A DNA stretch of 64,000 nt from Burkholderia sp. Bp9142. GTDB lineage: Bacteria; Pseudomonadota; Gammaproteobacteria; Burkholderiales; Burkholderiaceae. The DNA lies in the NCBI RefSeq assembly GCF_003853415.1, contig NZ_QTPP01000006.1, forward strand, positions 62,001 through 126,000. Direction: 5' to 3'. Shown one piece after another: positions 54,092 to 62,988 of the stretch. The notes under the pieces are model-generated. The model saw nothing but the letters and a program-made list of their open reading frames with translations, was not told the DNA's origin and searched no databases. Both the position numbers and the translations under genes were made by a program. How positions within the stretch are numbered: the stretch's first letter is position 1; each line of letters starts with the position of its first letter.

Positions 54092-56779
54092 ATGAATTCG
54101 CAAGCATTAAGAAGCGCAATGCTGGGCGGGCCGGTTCAGCATGAGCGACTTGTCAAACTGGATACGCCGCTTGGCCCCGACGTCCTGCTGCCACATCGCG
54201 TCGTCGGGCGGTCACGGCTCGGACGTCATTTCGAGTTCACCGTCGATACCGTGTCGGTATCCGACAACCTCGAGCTCAAGAAGCTGATCGCGCAGCCGGT
54301 GACGCTGTGGATCCTGCAGGCCGACCGGTCGTACGTACCTCACCACGGCTACGTGCATGCGGCGCGCCGGCTCGGATCGGACAGCGGCGTCACGCACTAC
54401 CAGCTTGTCTTTGCGTCATTCCTGCACTTCCTGAAGTTCCGCCGCGACCAGCGAATCTGGCAGGACCGGTCCGCGGACGACATCATCGCCGACGTGCTGA
54501 ACCAGCATCCGCAGGCCAAGGGGCGCTTCACCTTCAAGCTCTACCAGCCGCTGCCGCTCCGCTCGTTCTGCATGCAGTACGAGGACGACTGGAATTTCGT
54601 GCATCGCCTGATGGAATCCGAAGGCCTGTACGGTTTCTGGGAACAGGAACAGGACGGCAAGTCGCACCGGCTCGTCATCGTCGACCGCCTCGACGCGTTG
54701 CCCGCGCTATCGCCGCGAACCGTGCGTTTTCATCGCGCCGGCACGGGCGACGAAGCCGATACGCTCGTCCAGTTCTCCGGCACACGCACGCTGCGAAGTG
54801 TCGCGCGCGCCACCCGCACGTTCGACTACAAGCAGCCGCCAAGCGCGTCGAATCCGAAGGCCACCCATACGCCGACGATCGCGAATCAGGGGGACCTGCC
54901 GCAGCAACTCGAAGTCTACGAATACACCGGCGCGTATACGTACCTCGAGCAGTCCCGCGGCGACCATCTGTCGAAGATCTGGATGGAGGAGCAGGAGTCG
55001 CACGCGAAGCGCTTTCACGGCGTCGGCGGCGTGCGGCGCATCGATGCCGGACGCACGTTCGAGCTGGCGGATCACCCCGCACACGACAAGGACGATGCCG
55101 GGCAGCGCGAATTCGCGGTGATCGAGACGGCGTGGATCATCGTCAACAACCTGCCCGTGGCAGGCGACCAGGCCGTTTTCCCGCACAGCCTGCAGGCCGA
55201 GATCGGCAGCATCGTGCAGGCGACCGATACTGCCCTGTCCAGCGTCAGTCATGCGGACGGCAGCGAGGGCTTCTTTCAGATTCGCGTGGAAGCACAGCGC
55301 ACGACCGTACCGTTCCGCAGCCCGTTCGAGCATGCGAAACCGGCGATGCATCTGCAATCGGCGATCGTCGTCGCGCCGCAGGGGGAAGAAGTCCATACCG
55401 ATGCGCTCAACCGGGTCAAGGTCCGCTTCCATTGGGACCGCCTGAACGACGGCGACGAAACGGCGTCGTGCTGGCTACGCGCCACGGCGTCGGATTCGGG
55501 CAATGGCTATGGTGCCGTTCACCCGCACCGCAGCGGCGAGGAGGTGCTGGTCGATTTCCTCGGCGGCGACTGCGATCGCTCGATCATCGTCGGCAAGGTC
55601 TACAACGGCGCGACGAGTCCGCAATGGCATGGCAACGGGATCCTGTCCGGATACCGGTCCAAGGAATATGCGGGCGCCGGCTACAACCAGCTCGTGCTCG
55701 ACGACGCGACGTCGCAGAATCGCGTGCACCTGTACAGCAGCCAGACCAACGCGCATCTGCACCTCGGCTACCTGATCGATCACACGGGCAACAATCGTGG
55801 CAGCTACCTCGGTAGCGGTTTCGACCTGCGCTCCGACGCATACGGCGCCGTGCGCGCGAACCGCGGCCTGTACGTCACGACGTACCCGAAGCAGCCGGCG
55901 AGCCAGCCGCTCGACGTTCAGGAAACGCAACAGCAACTCGTCCGTGCGGAAGGCCTGATGGAGGCCATGTCGGATGTCAGCGCGCAGCATCAGGCCGAGT
56001 CGCTCGACCCCGGCCATTCGGCGCTGAAGCAGTTCACCGATGCGACGCAGAACAGCGTGAGCGGCAGCGCGTCGGGCGGCAGGACCGCCGGCGGCGGCAC
56101 CGGCAGCGCCAATGCGTTCAAGGAGCCCGTGATGCTGTTCGGCAGCCCGGCCGGCATCGGGATGTCCACGCAGCAGTCCGCGCAGCTTGCCGCGGACCGG
56201 CACATCAACGTCGTCAGCGGGCAAAGCACGCATGTCGCCGCCGGTAAATCGCTGGTCGCGAGCGTGATCGACCGGATCAGCCTGTTCGCGCAGAACGCGG
56301 GGATCAAGCTGTTCGCCGCCAAGGGCAAAGTCGAAATCCAGGCGCACGCGGACAATATCGAGCTGACCGCGCAAAAGGCGCTGAAGCTGCTGGCGGCCAC
56401 TCAGTCGATCGAAGGCGCGGCAGCAAAGGAAATCCTGCTGACGTCAGGCGGCGCCTACATCCGCATCGCCGGCGGCAACATCGAGGTGCACGCACCCGGC
56501 AAGATCGACATCAAGGGCGCTCAGCACGCGTTCAGCGGCCCCACGCACCTGTCACAGACGATGCCGACGCTGCCCAACTCGACCGGCAACTACGATCAGG
56601 CGTTCATCGCGCACTGGGCCGGCACCGACATTCCGGTCGCGAACACGCGGTACCAGATGTTCTCGAACGGCAAGCTGCTCTCGGAAGGCGTCACCAATGC
56701 GGCCGGTGAAACGGGGCTCACGCAGAGCCACGTGCCGCACGACGTCGTCGTCAAGTTTCTAGGGAAATCGAATGGCTGA
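54092..56779 (+). CDS. vgrG: Type VI secretion spike protein VgrG with C-terminal extension
   Basis: The 895-residue protein contains the gp27-like VgrG domain (about residues 20-390, with R-H-F-E-F-T-V-D and G-L-Y-G-F-W near 185), a gp5-like OB region (about 420-560), a DUF2345 region (about 650-800) and a 71-residue extension (about 825-895) with R-Y-Q-M-F-S-N-G-K and G-V-T-N-A-A-G-E-T-G. That extension resembles the transthyretin-like domain that some VgrGs use to load effectors. No other T6SS structural gene is in the window, so this is an orphan vgrG. ATG 54092 is chosen over GTG 54089. It overlaps the next gene by eight bases. Confidence 0.94.
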   Translation: MNSQALRSAMLGGPVQHERLVKLDTPLGPDVLLPHRVVGRSRLGRHFEFTVDTVSVSDNLELKKLIAQPVTLWILQADRSYVPHHGYVHAARRLGSDSGVTHYQLVFASFLHFLKFRRDQRIWQDRSADDIIADVLNQHPQAKGRFTFKLYQPLPLRSFCMQYEDDWNFVHRLMESEGLYGFWEQEQDGKSHRLVIVDRLDALPALSPRTVRFHRAGTGDEADTLVQFSGTRTLRSVARATRTFDYKQPPSASNPKATHTPTIANQGDLPQQLEVYEYTGAYTYLEQSRGDHLSKIWMEEQESHAKRFHGVGGVRRIDAGRTFELADHPAHDKDDAGQREFAVIETAWIIVNNLPVAGDQAVFPHSLQAEIGSIVQATDTALSSVSHADGSEGFFQIRVEAQRTTVPFRSPFEHAKPAMHLQSAIVVAPQGEEVHTDALNRVKVRFHWDRLNDGDETASCWLRATASDSGNGYGAVHPHRSGEEVLVDFLGGDCDRSIIVGKVYNGATSPQWHGNGILSGYRSKEYAGAGYNQLVLDDATSQNRVHLYSSQTNAHLHLGYLIDHTGNNRGSYLGSGFDLRSDAYGAVRANRGLYVTTYPKQPASQPLDVQETQQQLVRAEGLMEAMSDVSAQHQAESLDPGHSALKQFTDATQNSVSGSASGGRTAGGGTGSANAFKEPVMLFGSPAGIGMSTQQSAQLAADRHINVVSGQSTHVAAGKSLVASVIDRISLFAQNAGIKLFAAKGKVEIQAHADNIELTAQKALKLLAATQSIEGAAAKEILLTSGGAYIRIAGGNIEVHAPGKIDIKGAQHAFSGPTHLSQTMPTLPNSTGNYDQAFIAHWAGTDIPVANTRYQMFSNGKLLSEGVTNAAGETGLTQSHVPHDVVVKFLGKSNG

Positions 56780-57719
56780 CGTGCAACAGAAGAACGACGT
56801 CCTGGGCACCGGTTCGGGAATGCTGACGCCGACGGGGTACAAGGATCGGCCGAAGGTGCAGATCAACATCTGCGACAAGTACGCGCCGCCGGCCGCCGAT
56901 TCCATCGTCGGCACCTGCCCGTTCTACTACCAGCCGCTGCATGGCGAGTACTGGGAGACGGTCGAGAAAGTCAGCAAGTCGAGCGCATGGGAGACCGTCA
57001 AGAAATTCGCGACGTCATGGGATCCGTGGAAAGACAAGGAAGTCGCTCGCCGCCTGCTGCATCGGCGAGAGCAGCTGATCAAACTGGGGAGCACGGATTC
57101 GGACTGGTCGCGCCACGGCAATTTCATGATGCGCCATATCGGGTGCGGACATAAACCGCCCGATTACTACGTCAGTTACGGCTATTACTATTGCTCGGAC
57201 TACGGCGCCAATCTGTATCCCACCCTCACGGCAAAAGGAAAGAAATGGCTCGAAACCGCCCGGTGGTGGCTTCAGCAATACATCGAGATCGGGTTGCAGC
57301 AGAACATGCAGGGGGACCAGATCGCATTCAAGAGTGCGAAGCCGGGAAACGGCGAGCTTTCGATGCAAGTGGAACGATACGAGCTGGAAGTGGACCAGAA
57401 CGGGGAAACGTTCAAGACCTTCGCCTTCGTCACGCACCCACTCGCTTATCTGGACGGAGGGCTGGCCGGTCTGCCGGTCAACGATCTGGTGAAGATTGGC
57501 ATGCGGCCCAATATGCAGGAATGGGGCGATGGGCGGACGTTCAAACAAGCGTGGGACGCGGGCATCCCCGTCGCCAAGCAGAAGGCGCACGATTGGAGCT
57601 CGGAGGCGGCCGATCAGGTCCGCGAGTGGGGCTCGGACGCGGCAAAAAAAGCACGCGAGTGGAGTTCCGACACGTCCGACGAAGTCAGCCGGGCGCTGGA
57701 TCGTTTGCTAAATAAGTAA
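56772..57719 (+). CDS. Unrecognised protein coupled to vgrG; candidate type VI secretion effector
   Basis: I cannot place this 315-residue protein in a named family. It overlaps the vgrG stop by eight bases. It has no signal peptide or membrane segment, as expected for cargo of a VgrG spike. A central region at 115-160 is dense in His, Cys, Tyr and Trp: R-H-G-N-F, R-H-I-G-C-G-H, Y-G-Y-Y-Y-C-S-D-Y-G, then P-T-L-T-A-K-G-K-K-W-L. Residues 273-305 are three 11-residue repeats. Two 60-base lines in the middle (57121-57240) have 61 G+C of 120, far below the roughly two thirds seen in moaC, suggesting acquisition. The toxin call rests on gene order; a chaperone or adaptor for another effector is the alternative. 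Confidence 0.7.
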   Translation: MADVQQKNDVLGTGSGMLTPTGYKDRPKVQINICDKYAPPAADSIVGTCPFYYQPLHGEYWETVEKVSKSSAWETVKKFATSWDPWKDKEVARRLLHRREQLIKLGSTDSDWSRHGNFMMRHIGCGHKPPDYYVSYGYYYCSDYGANLYPTLTAKGKKWLETARWWLQQYIEIGLQQNMQGDQIAFKSAKPGNGELSMQVERYELEVDQNGETFKTFAFVTHPLAYLDGGLAGLPVNDLVKIGMRPNMQEWGDGRTFKQAWDAGIPVAKQKAHDWSSEAADQVREWGSDAAKKAREWSSDTSDEVSRALDRLLNK

Positions 57720-57720
57720 C

Positions 57721-58965
57721 ATGCAAAAACACAAGCGCTGGAAATGGATCGCCGGGGGTCTCGTTGCCCTGGCCATTGCAACATACGGGTACGTAAACAT
57801 GGCGACGGGCTGGGAAACGATTTCGACAAGCTTCATGCGGAACGACACGCCGTATGGCGGCGGCAACTTCCGCATCAAGGGAAACGACGTGATGAGCGTC
57901 AAGCTCGCCAATCCCGAGGTGACGTTCAAACCCACGGCCGAATCGAAGGAACCGCAGCGGCCCGAGCCGACCGAAGCATGGATGAACGACACCGGCGAGT
58001 TGCTGAACCGCATGACGATCAGCTTCTTCCGCGGAACCATCGACGGCGGGATGAAACGCCAGTTCCAGCAGGTCGGCCAGAATGCCGCCTGGTGGTATTC
58101 GCCGGACTGGTCCGTTCAGGTCATCAGCACGTCATGGATGAACTACAAGGCCCCCGAGGCACACGGCGGCGATGCGCCGCAAACCACGAAGCTGTGGAAG
58201 TCGCTCAATGGCGGCCAAACGTGGTCGCAGCTGCAATGGCCTGAAAACCAGAACATCGGCCGACTGCTCTTCCTCGATCCGCAACGAGGTTACGCGATCG
58301 GCTGGGGGCCTCGCGTGTGGCGCACGGCGGACGGCGGAAACACGTGGCAGGCGATCGACGTGCCGGCCGATGCGCGCGTCGCCGGCAAGACGCGCAAGAA
58401 TTTCAATGCAGTCAGCCTCGGCCCTGACGGTGTACTGCGCATCGCCTACTCCGTCGCTCCGACTGCCGAAACGCCGGCGCACAGCGTGATCGACCGGCTC
58501 GACTGGGAACAGCACGCATTCGTGACCGATACCGAGCTGCCGGGCCAGGTCGTCACTGCGCTCGATACCACGCCGGGACCGGCAGCACGCTATTCGCTGT
58601 ACGCGCTGTCGCGTCTCGACAAGCCGCAGAGCGGCGAGGTTCGCGACAACGGCCGCCGGACGGGCGCCATTTCCACGTGGACGAACGACCATCCCGAGTC
58701 CGTGCATCAACTGCGCACGTTCGACGAAACGCTCAGGCTCGACAGCCTGAGCGTCGGCCGTGACGGTCTCCTGCTCGTTTACGCCACCGACCCGAACTCG
58801 GGAAGCCGCGGCGGTGCACCGATCGACCTGACGTTCAGCAGCACCGACGCCGGCAAGTCATGGGATCAAACGACCGACAAGGTCGCACAAGGCGGCTACT
58901 TCGACGCACAGACCAACACGCTGTACTGGCTGCACGCATTCACGCTGAAGAAGCGGACCTTCTGA
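57721..58965 (+). CDS. Membrane-anchored Asp-box (BNR-like) protein; candidate immunity protein
   Basis: The 414-residue protein starts M-Q-K-H-K-R-W-K-W-I-A-G-G and has one hydrophobic segment (residues 8-27) that should anchor it with the rest in the periplasm. Three Asp-box type turns are visible: S-L-N-G-G-Q-T-W at 161, T-A-D-G-G-N-T-W at 201 and S-S-T-D-A-G-K-S-W at 373, so a beta-propeller is likely. It begins one base after the candidate effector stop and should be cotranslated. The position right after a vgrG-linked cargo gene suggests a periplasmic immunity protein, which would imply a periplasm-acting toxin. No sialidase F-R-I-P motif or catalytic residues were seen. Confidence 0.72.
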   Translation: MQKHKRWKWIAGGLVALAIATYGYVNMATGWETISTSFMRNDTPYGGGNFRIKGNDVMSVKLANPEVTFKPTAESKEPQRPEPTEAWMNDTGELLNRMTISFFRGTIDGGMKRQFQQVGQNAAWWYSPDWSVQVISTSWMNYKAPEAHGGDAPQTTKLWKSLNGGQTWSQLQWPENQNIGRLLFLDPQRGYAIGWGPRVWRTADGGNTWQAIDVPADARVAGKTRKNFNAVSLGPDGVLRIAYSVAPTAETPAHSVIDRLDWEQHAFVTDTELPGQVVTALDTTPGPAARYSLYALSRLDKPQSGEVRDNGRRTGAISTWTNDHPESVHQLRTFDETLRLDSLSVGRDGLLLVYATDPNSGSRGGAPIDLTFSSTDAGKSWDQTTDKVAQGGYFDAQTNTLYWLHAFTLKKRTF

Positions 58966-59172
58966 TCGTACGCCGGACCCTCCGGCAGCCCGCCTTTGCT
59001 GCGGCCCGCGATCGTGACCGACGATCCGGGTCGCGGCGAGATACCTTGCCGCACCGGCTGACAGGCGACCTCGGTCGAATCTTCCGTTCATCGCGCCGGG
59101 CTTCGGTTCCACTTCGGTGTCCGGCCGGGCGCGCTCAGTGATGAACGAAGAAAAGAACGACAAAAGGCTTCG

Positions 59173-60378
59173 ATGAACAACCTGCTGAATCGCGCGACAC
59201 TCGCGCTCTCCGTTGTCTGTGCAACGTCGACCACCGCCTTCGCCGCCAGCCCTTGCCCCACCGCCGACACCGCCGCACACGCAGCCGTCGACGCGCAGCA
59301 CCGCGTGCAACAAGTCCGCAACCCGCAAGGCGACGGCGGCGGCACCGTCGACGTCTCGCCGCCTTTGCGCGACGCGCTTCGCGCATACAAGCAGGCGCTC
59401 GTCGGCGCGATCGACGCGCGCCTCGCATGCAGCGACGAACACGTCGACCCGGCCGCGCTGAAACGCACGCTCGCCGCGGCACTTGGCGTCCCCGCGCAAT
59501 CCACCCAGCCGAAAAACGGCGAATCGGCGTTCGGCCGCAACCCGGACGTCGACGTCAAACGCGACGGCACGTCCCGCCCGTTGCTCTTCGTGCGCGCCGG
59601 TTTCGACATCGCGTGCGGCGACGACAACCTGCTCACGGCCTACACGTGGGAAAACGGCGGCTGGCGGCGCGTGCTGCGCTGGCAGGCCGACGACTACAAG
59701 GACATCGGCGGCGCCTACGGCGGCGGCTTCTGGTTCGGCGCGTTGCCCGGCGGCCAGGTGGCGGTCGTCCACGGCACGCCGTGGTGCTCGTCGCGCTGGA
59801 GCCGGTTCGGCGCGGACGTGGTCGCGCCGGCCAACGGTTCGGCCGCGCAACGCACGCTGTTCCATACTGCGCACGGTTACGTGATCGACGACGATGCGAT
59901 CCGCTTCAAGGTGCGCCCCGACGGCTTCGAGCTGCGCACGACGGTCGGCTCGCTCGACAGCGACGTGATGACGCGGCCGGGCATCTTCCGCTACCGCGTC
60001 GACGGCGGCACCGTGCAACGCGTGCAGCCGGTGGCGCTCAACGGCCGCGATTTCGTCGACGAATGGCTGAAGGTGGACGACGCGCTCGTGCGCGAATGGA
60101 GCGAACCCGCGGCGGCTGCGTCAGCGCTGAAAGCCCGGCAGGCGTTCAACGCGGAAATCAAGGCGCCCGATACCGGGTTCGCGTATGGACCGGTACGTGG
60201 CTGTTCGGACAGCAAGGATCGCTTCCAGGTCGAACTGGATCTGACGGGCAAGGACGGCAACACCGTGGCGCGGCGCTACGCGCTGATCCGCCAGGAACGC
60301 AACGGCTTCACGCTGCTCGGGCTGCGCAAGGCGGCCGAGCCGGCGTGCCACGGTGCGAACCTGATGCCGCAGCACTGA
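59173..60378 (+). CDS. Exported protein of unknown function
   Basis: The 401-residue protein has a signal peptide (M-N-N-L-L-N-R-A-T-L-A-L-S-V-V, cleaved after A-F-A-A). The mature part contains a central segment rich in Trp, Tyr and Gly (W-E-N-G-G-W-R-R-V-L-R-W near residue 155 and I-G-G-A-Y-G-G-G-F-W-F-G near 178) and six or more Cys residues. I do not recognise a family. It lies 207 bases after the candidate immunity gene in the same direction. It may be part of the same accessory block or the chromosomal neighbour that flanks it. Confidence 0.72.
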   Translation: MNNLLNRATLALSVVCATSTTAFAASPCPTADTAAHAAVDAQHRVQQVRNPQGDGGGTVDVSPPLRDALRAYKQALVGAIDARLACSDEHVDPAALKRTLAAALGVPAQSTQPKNGESAFGRNPDVDVKRDGTSRPLLFVRAGFDIACGDDNLLTAYTWENGGWRRVLRWQADDYKDIGGAYGGGFWFGALPGGQVAVVHGTPWCSSRWSRFGADVVAPANGSAAQRTLFHTAHGYVIDDDAIRFKVRPDGFELRTTVGSLDSDVMTRPGIFRYRVDGGTVQRVQPVALNGRDFVDEWLKVDDALVREWSEPAAAASALKARQAFNAEIKAPDTGFAYGPVRGCSDSKDRFQVELDLTGKDGNTVARRYALIRQERNGFTLLGLRKAAEPACHGANLMPQH

Positions 60379-60480
60379 ACCTCGACGGTGCAAGACGGCG
60401 CCCCGGCATGGCGGCGCCGGACCGGAAACGACGTCAAGCAGCCGGCGCGACGCGGCATGACCCGCCGCATCGGCCGCCCG

Positions 60481-60831
60481 TCATTCGGCGCGTCGCGGCT
60501 CGAACACGAACGGTTGCGTGAGCAGGAACGGATTCGCGGTGGCGCCGGTCTGCGTGCAGGTCGCATGCGTCATCGCGTCGACGGCCGCGCGGTCTGCCGC
60601 CGCATTGCGGCTGCTCGTCGTCACGGTCACGTTCTGCGCTTCGCCCGAGGTCGTCATCAGCGCGCGCACGAGCACGGTGACCGGACGCGTGAGCGGCTTC
60701 GCGCTATCGGGATAGACGGCGCGCGGAATGTGGCAAGTCAGCTTGCTTTCCTGCGACGACGACAGCATCGCGCAGCCGGAAAACAGCACGGCGACGGCAG
60801 GCAGGATCAGGGTGGTCGAGCGAAGGGCCAT
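60481..60831 (-). CDS. Small TonB C-terminal-like lipoprotein
   Basis: The 116-residue protein has a lipoprotein signal with lipobox L-F-S-G-C near residue 20. The remainder resembles a TonB C-terminal domain: Y-P-D-S-A-K near residue 40, V-T-V-L-V-R-A-L-M-T-T-S-G-E-A, then A-A-D-R-A-A-V-D-A-M. It lacks the N-terminal helix and proline spacer of real TonB, so it is unlikely to energise receptors. The ATG at 60831 gives the lipobox. It is a single-gene unit convergent with the exported-protein gene. Confidence 0.78.
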   Translation of the reverse strand: MALRSTTLILPAVAVLFSGCAMLSSSQESKLTCHIPRAVYPDSAKPLTRPVTVLVRALMTTSGEAQNVTVTTSSRNAAADRAAVDAMTHATCTQTGATANPFLLTQPFVFEPRRAE

Positions 60832-61047
60832 GGTCGAATATCGTTCTTCAGTACCGTGTCGCGCATTGTGCACGCGCCGCCTCGCGCGTGGCGGCGATTT
60901 GACAATGGTTGACGCGAATCGCGCCGGATTCGACAGGCATCCATTCCCCGCGGGAAGCAATCGCCGCACCGTCCCGGCCGGCCACCGCTCCCCCGCCTCA
61001 CCGCAATCCGGCCAGCGCCGGGATTCCCCGCCCGGCGCCGCGCGGCG

Positions 61048-62826
61048 TCACTCCGAATCGTCGTCCGATTCGTCGTCGTCCGCGTCGGCCGGCACTTCCC
61101 CGTATTTCGCGACCACGGCCGCCTTGAACCCCTTCAGCGCCGGTTGCTGGTCGCACAGCTTGTACAGCGACGCCAACTGCTGCGGCCAGTCCTTCAATTC
61201 CTTCGCGAACACATGCAGGCGCGCGACCGTATCGAGCGCGTCGGCTTCGCGACCGGCCAGCGCCTGCAGCGCGGCATAGCGGCGCAGCACCGTCTCGCCG
61301 GGCAGCAGCGCGATCGCGCGCTCGTGCGCGACGAGCTTGAGCGGCAGGTTGTCCGGCGAAATCGTCAGCAGCGTGGCCGCCCCGTAATCGCCCCACGCGC
61401 CGAACAGCCGCGACGGCGCATCGCGGTACTGCGCGGCCGGATCGTTGCCGTAATACAGCACTTCCGCGCGCTGGTAGTCGCGCAGCACGGGCACCGCCGC
61501 CAGCACGCCGCCGACCGACAGCAGCGCGAACAGCCCGAACGCCGCGCGGCCCGGCAGGATGCGCAGCGGCTTCACGTCGAGCAGTCCGATCACGAACATC
61601 GCCGGCAGCAGGAAGAACATGTACTGCTGCGGATATTCGACGAGCGCATGCATCAGCAGGATGCCGATCAGTGCGAGGCCGAACACGCGCGTGCTCGACT
61701 GCGGCGCGCGCACCGCGCGCACGAACCACGTCACGAGCGCGACGACGAGCACGCCGAGGCCGGCAAGACCGGACTTCGCGAGCAGGTCGATGAAGATGTC
61801 GTGCGAGTTGTTCGCGATCTCGACACCGCCGAGCGTGCGCACGAGCGCGAACTGGTGCGACGGGAATTCGCCCCAGCCGACGCCGAGCACCGGATGCTCG
61901 CGGAACATCGCGAGCCCGTACTTCCACAGCGCGAGCCGCGGCGCGATCTGCCCCGCGTCGCGCATCCGTTCGGCCGCCGACTCGGCAAGCCCCAGGTGGA
62001 AGTGCACGTTGGCCCAGCGCACCGCGACGTTCACCGCGACGAAGGCCACCGCGAGCACGACCGGCATCAGCCATGCGCGGCGGTTGCCCGGCGCGCGGCG
62101 CGACTCGAGCCAGGCCATCCAGAACCCCGCGACGACCATCACCGCCACCTGCAGCCACGGGCCGCGCGACACCGTCAGCGCGAGACCGGCCGACAGCACG
62201 ATCGACAGCGCGAGCCATGCCCATGCCGCGAGCCGGCGCGTCTGCACCAGATACAGCGCGCCCGCGAGCGCGAACGCGATGTAGGTCGCCAGGTGGTTCG
62301 CCTGCGCCATGTTGCCGTACGGGCGGCGATCGACCGCGATGTTGTACATCACGACGAACGGCGACACCGCGGATTCGAGATGGAACAACTGCACGACCTG
62401 GCTCGCGACCGCGAGCATCCCGCCGAGCAGCAGCGCGCCGGCCATCATTTGCGCGGTGGCTTCGGCGAGCCCCTCGCGCGCAAGCGTGTAGCCGGCCTGC
62501 ATCGCGACCAGCGCGGCGGCCAGATAGCCGACCGCCAGCCAGTTCATCGACGGCACCTTCAGCGGCATCAGCGCGACCTGCGCGATCAGCACCGCCGCGA
62601 ACCCAAGCGGCGCGACGAACGCGGCCGGCGCGGCGAACGGCTCGGCCGGGCGACCCACGCGTGCCAGCAGGACGACCGAGAGCCCCACCAGCAGATACAG
62701 CACCAGCGCGGCAAACTCGGAATAAAAGGTCGGGATCGGATACGTGTGATTCGTGATCGAGTACGGCACGATCAGGGCGACAGCCAGCGCAACGAGCGGC
62801 AACGAACGGGAAAAAGTAGAAGGCAT
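61048..62826 (-). CDS. pglL: PglL-type protein O-oligosaccharyltransferase
   Basis: The 592-residue membrane protein has about 12 hydrophobic helices and the Wzy_C/PglL pattern. The conserved N-M-A-Q-A-N-H-L-A-T near residue 200 includes the essential His of PglL enzymes, and H-P-V-L-G-V-G-W-G-E-F lies near 320. It ends in an acidic tail D-D-D-E-S-D-D-D-S-E. It transfers a preassembled glycan from lipid carrier to Ser residues of periplasmic proteins; B. cenocepacia has a general O-glycosylation system of this type. A pilin gene lies 162 bases upstream on the same strand. A WaaL/Wzy role is the alternative, but the adjacent pilin favours PglL. Confidence 0.9.
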   Translation of the reverse strand: MPSTFSRSLPLVALAVALIVPYSITNHTYPIPTFYSEFAALVLYLLVGLSVVLLARVGRPAEPFAAPAAFVAPLGFAAVLIAQVALMPLKVPSMNWLAVGYLAAALVAMQAGYTLAREGLAEATAQMMAGALLLGGMLAVASQVVQLFHLESAVSPFVVMYNIAVDRRPYGNMAQANHLATYIAFALAGALYLVQTRRLAAWAWLALSIVLSAGLALTVSRGPWLQVAVMVVAGFWMAWLESRRAPGNRRAWLMPVVLAVAFVAVNVAVRWANVHFHLGLAESAAERMRDAGQIAPRLALWKYGLAMFREHPVLGVGWGEFPSHQFALVRTLGGVEIANNSHDIFIDLLAKSGLAGLGVLVVALVTWFVRAVRAPQSSTRVFGLALIGILLMHALVEYPQQYMFFLLPAMFVIGLLDVKPLRILPGRAAFGLFALLSVGGVLAAVPVLRDYQRAEVLYYGNDPAAQYRDAPSRLFGAWGDYGAATLLTISPDNLPLKLVAHERAIALLPGETVLRRYAALQALAGREADALDTVARLHVFAKELKDWPQQLASLYKLCDQQPALKGFKAAVVAKYGEVPADADDDESDDDSE

Positions 62827-62988
62827 GAGCGAACCGGATGTCAGCAACCGGCGCACTATACAAAACTTTCCCCCCTCTGTGCGGGCCCGTCGCGCCGTCA
62901 TCCGTTACGACAGGCCCGACGCGGCCGGCCGGCACGGCAAGCGCAGCGCCGTGCCCGCGGCCGCGCATCGGCCGGGACACCACCGGCA

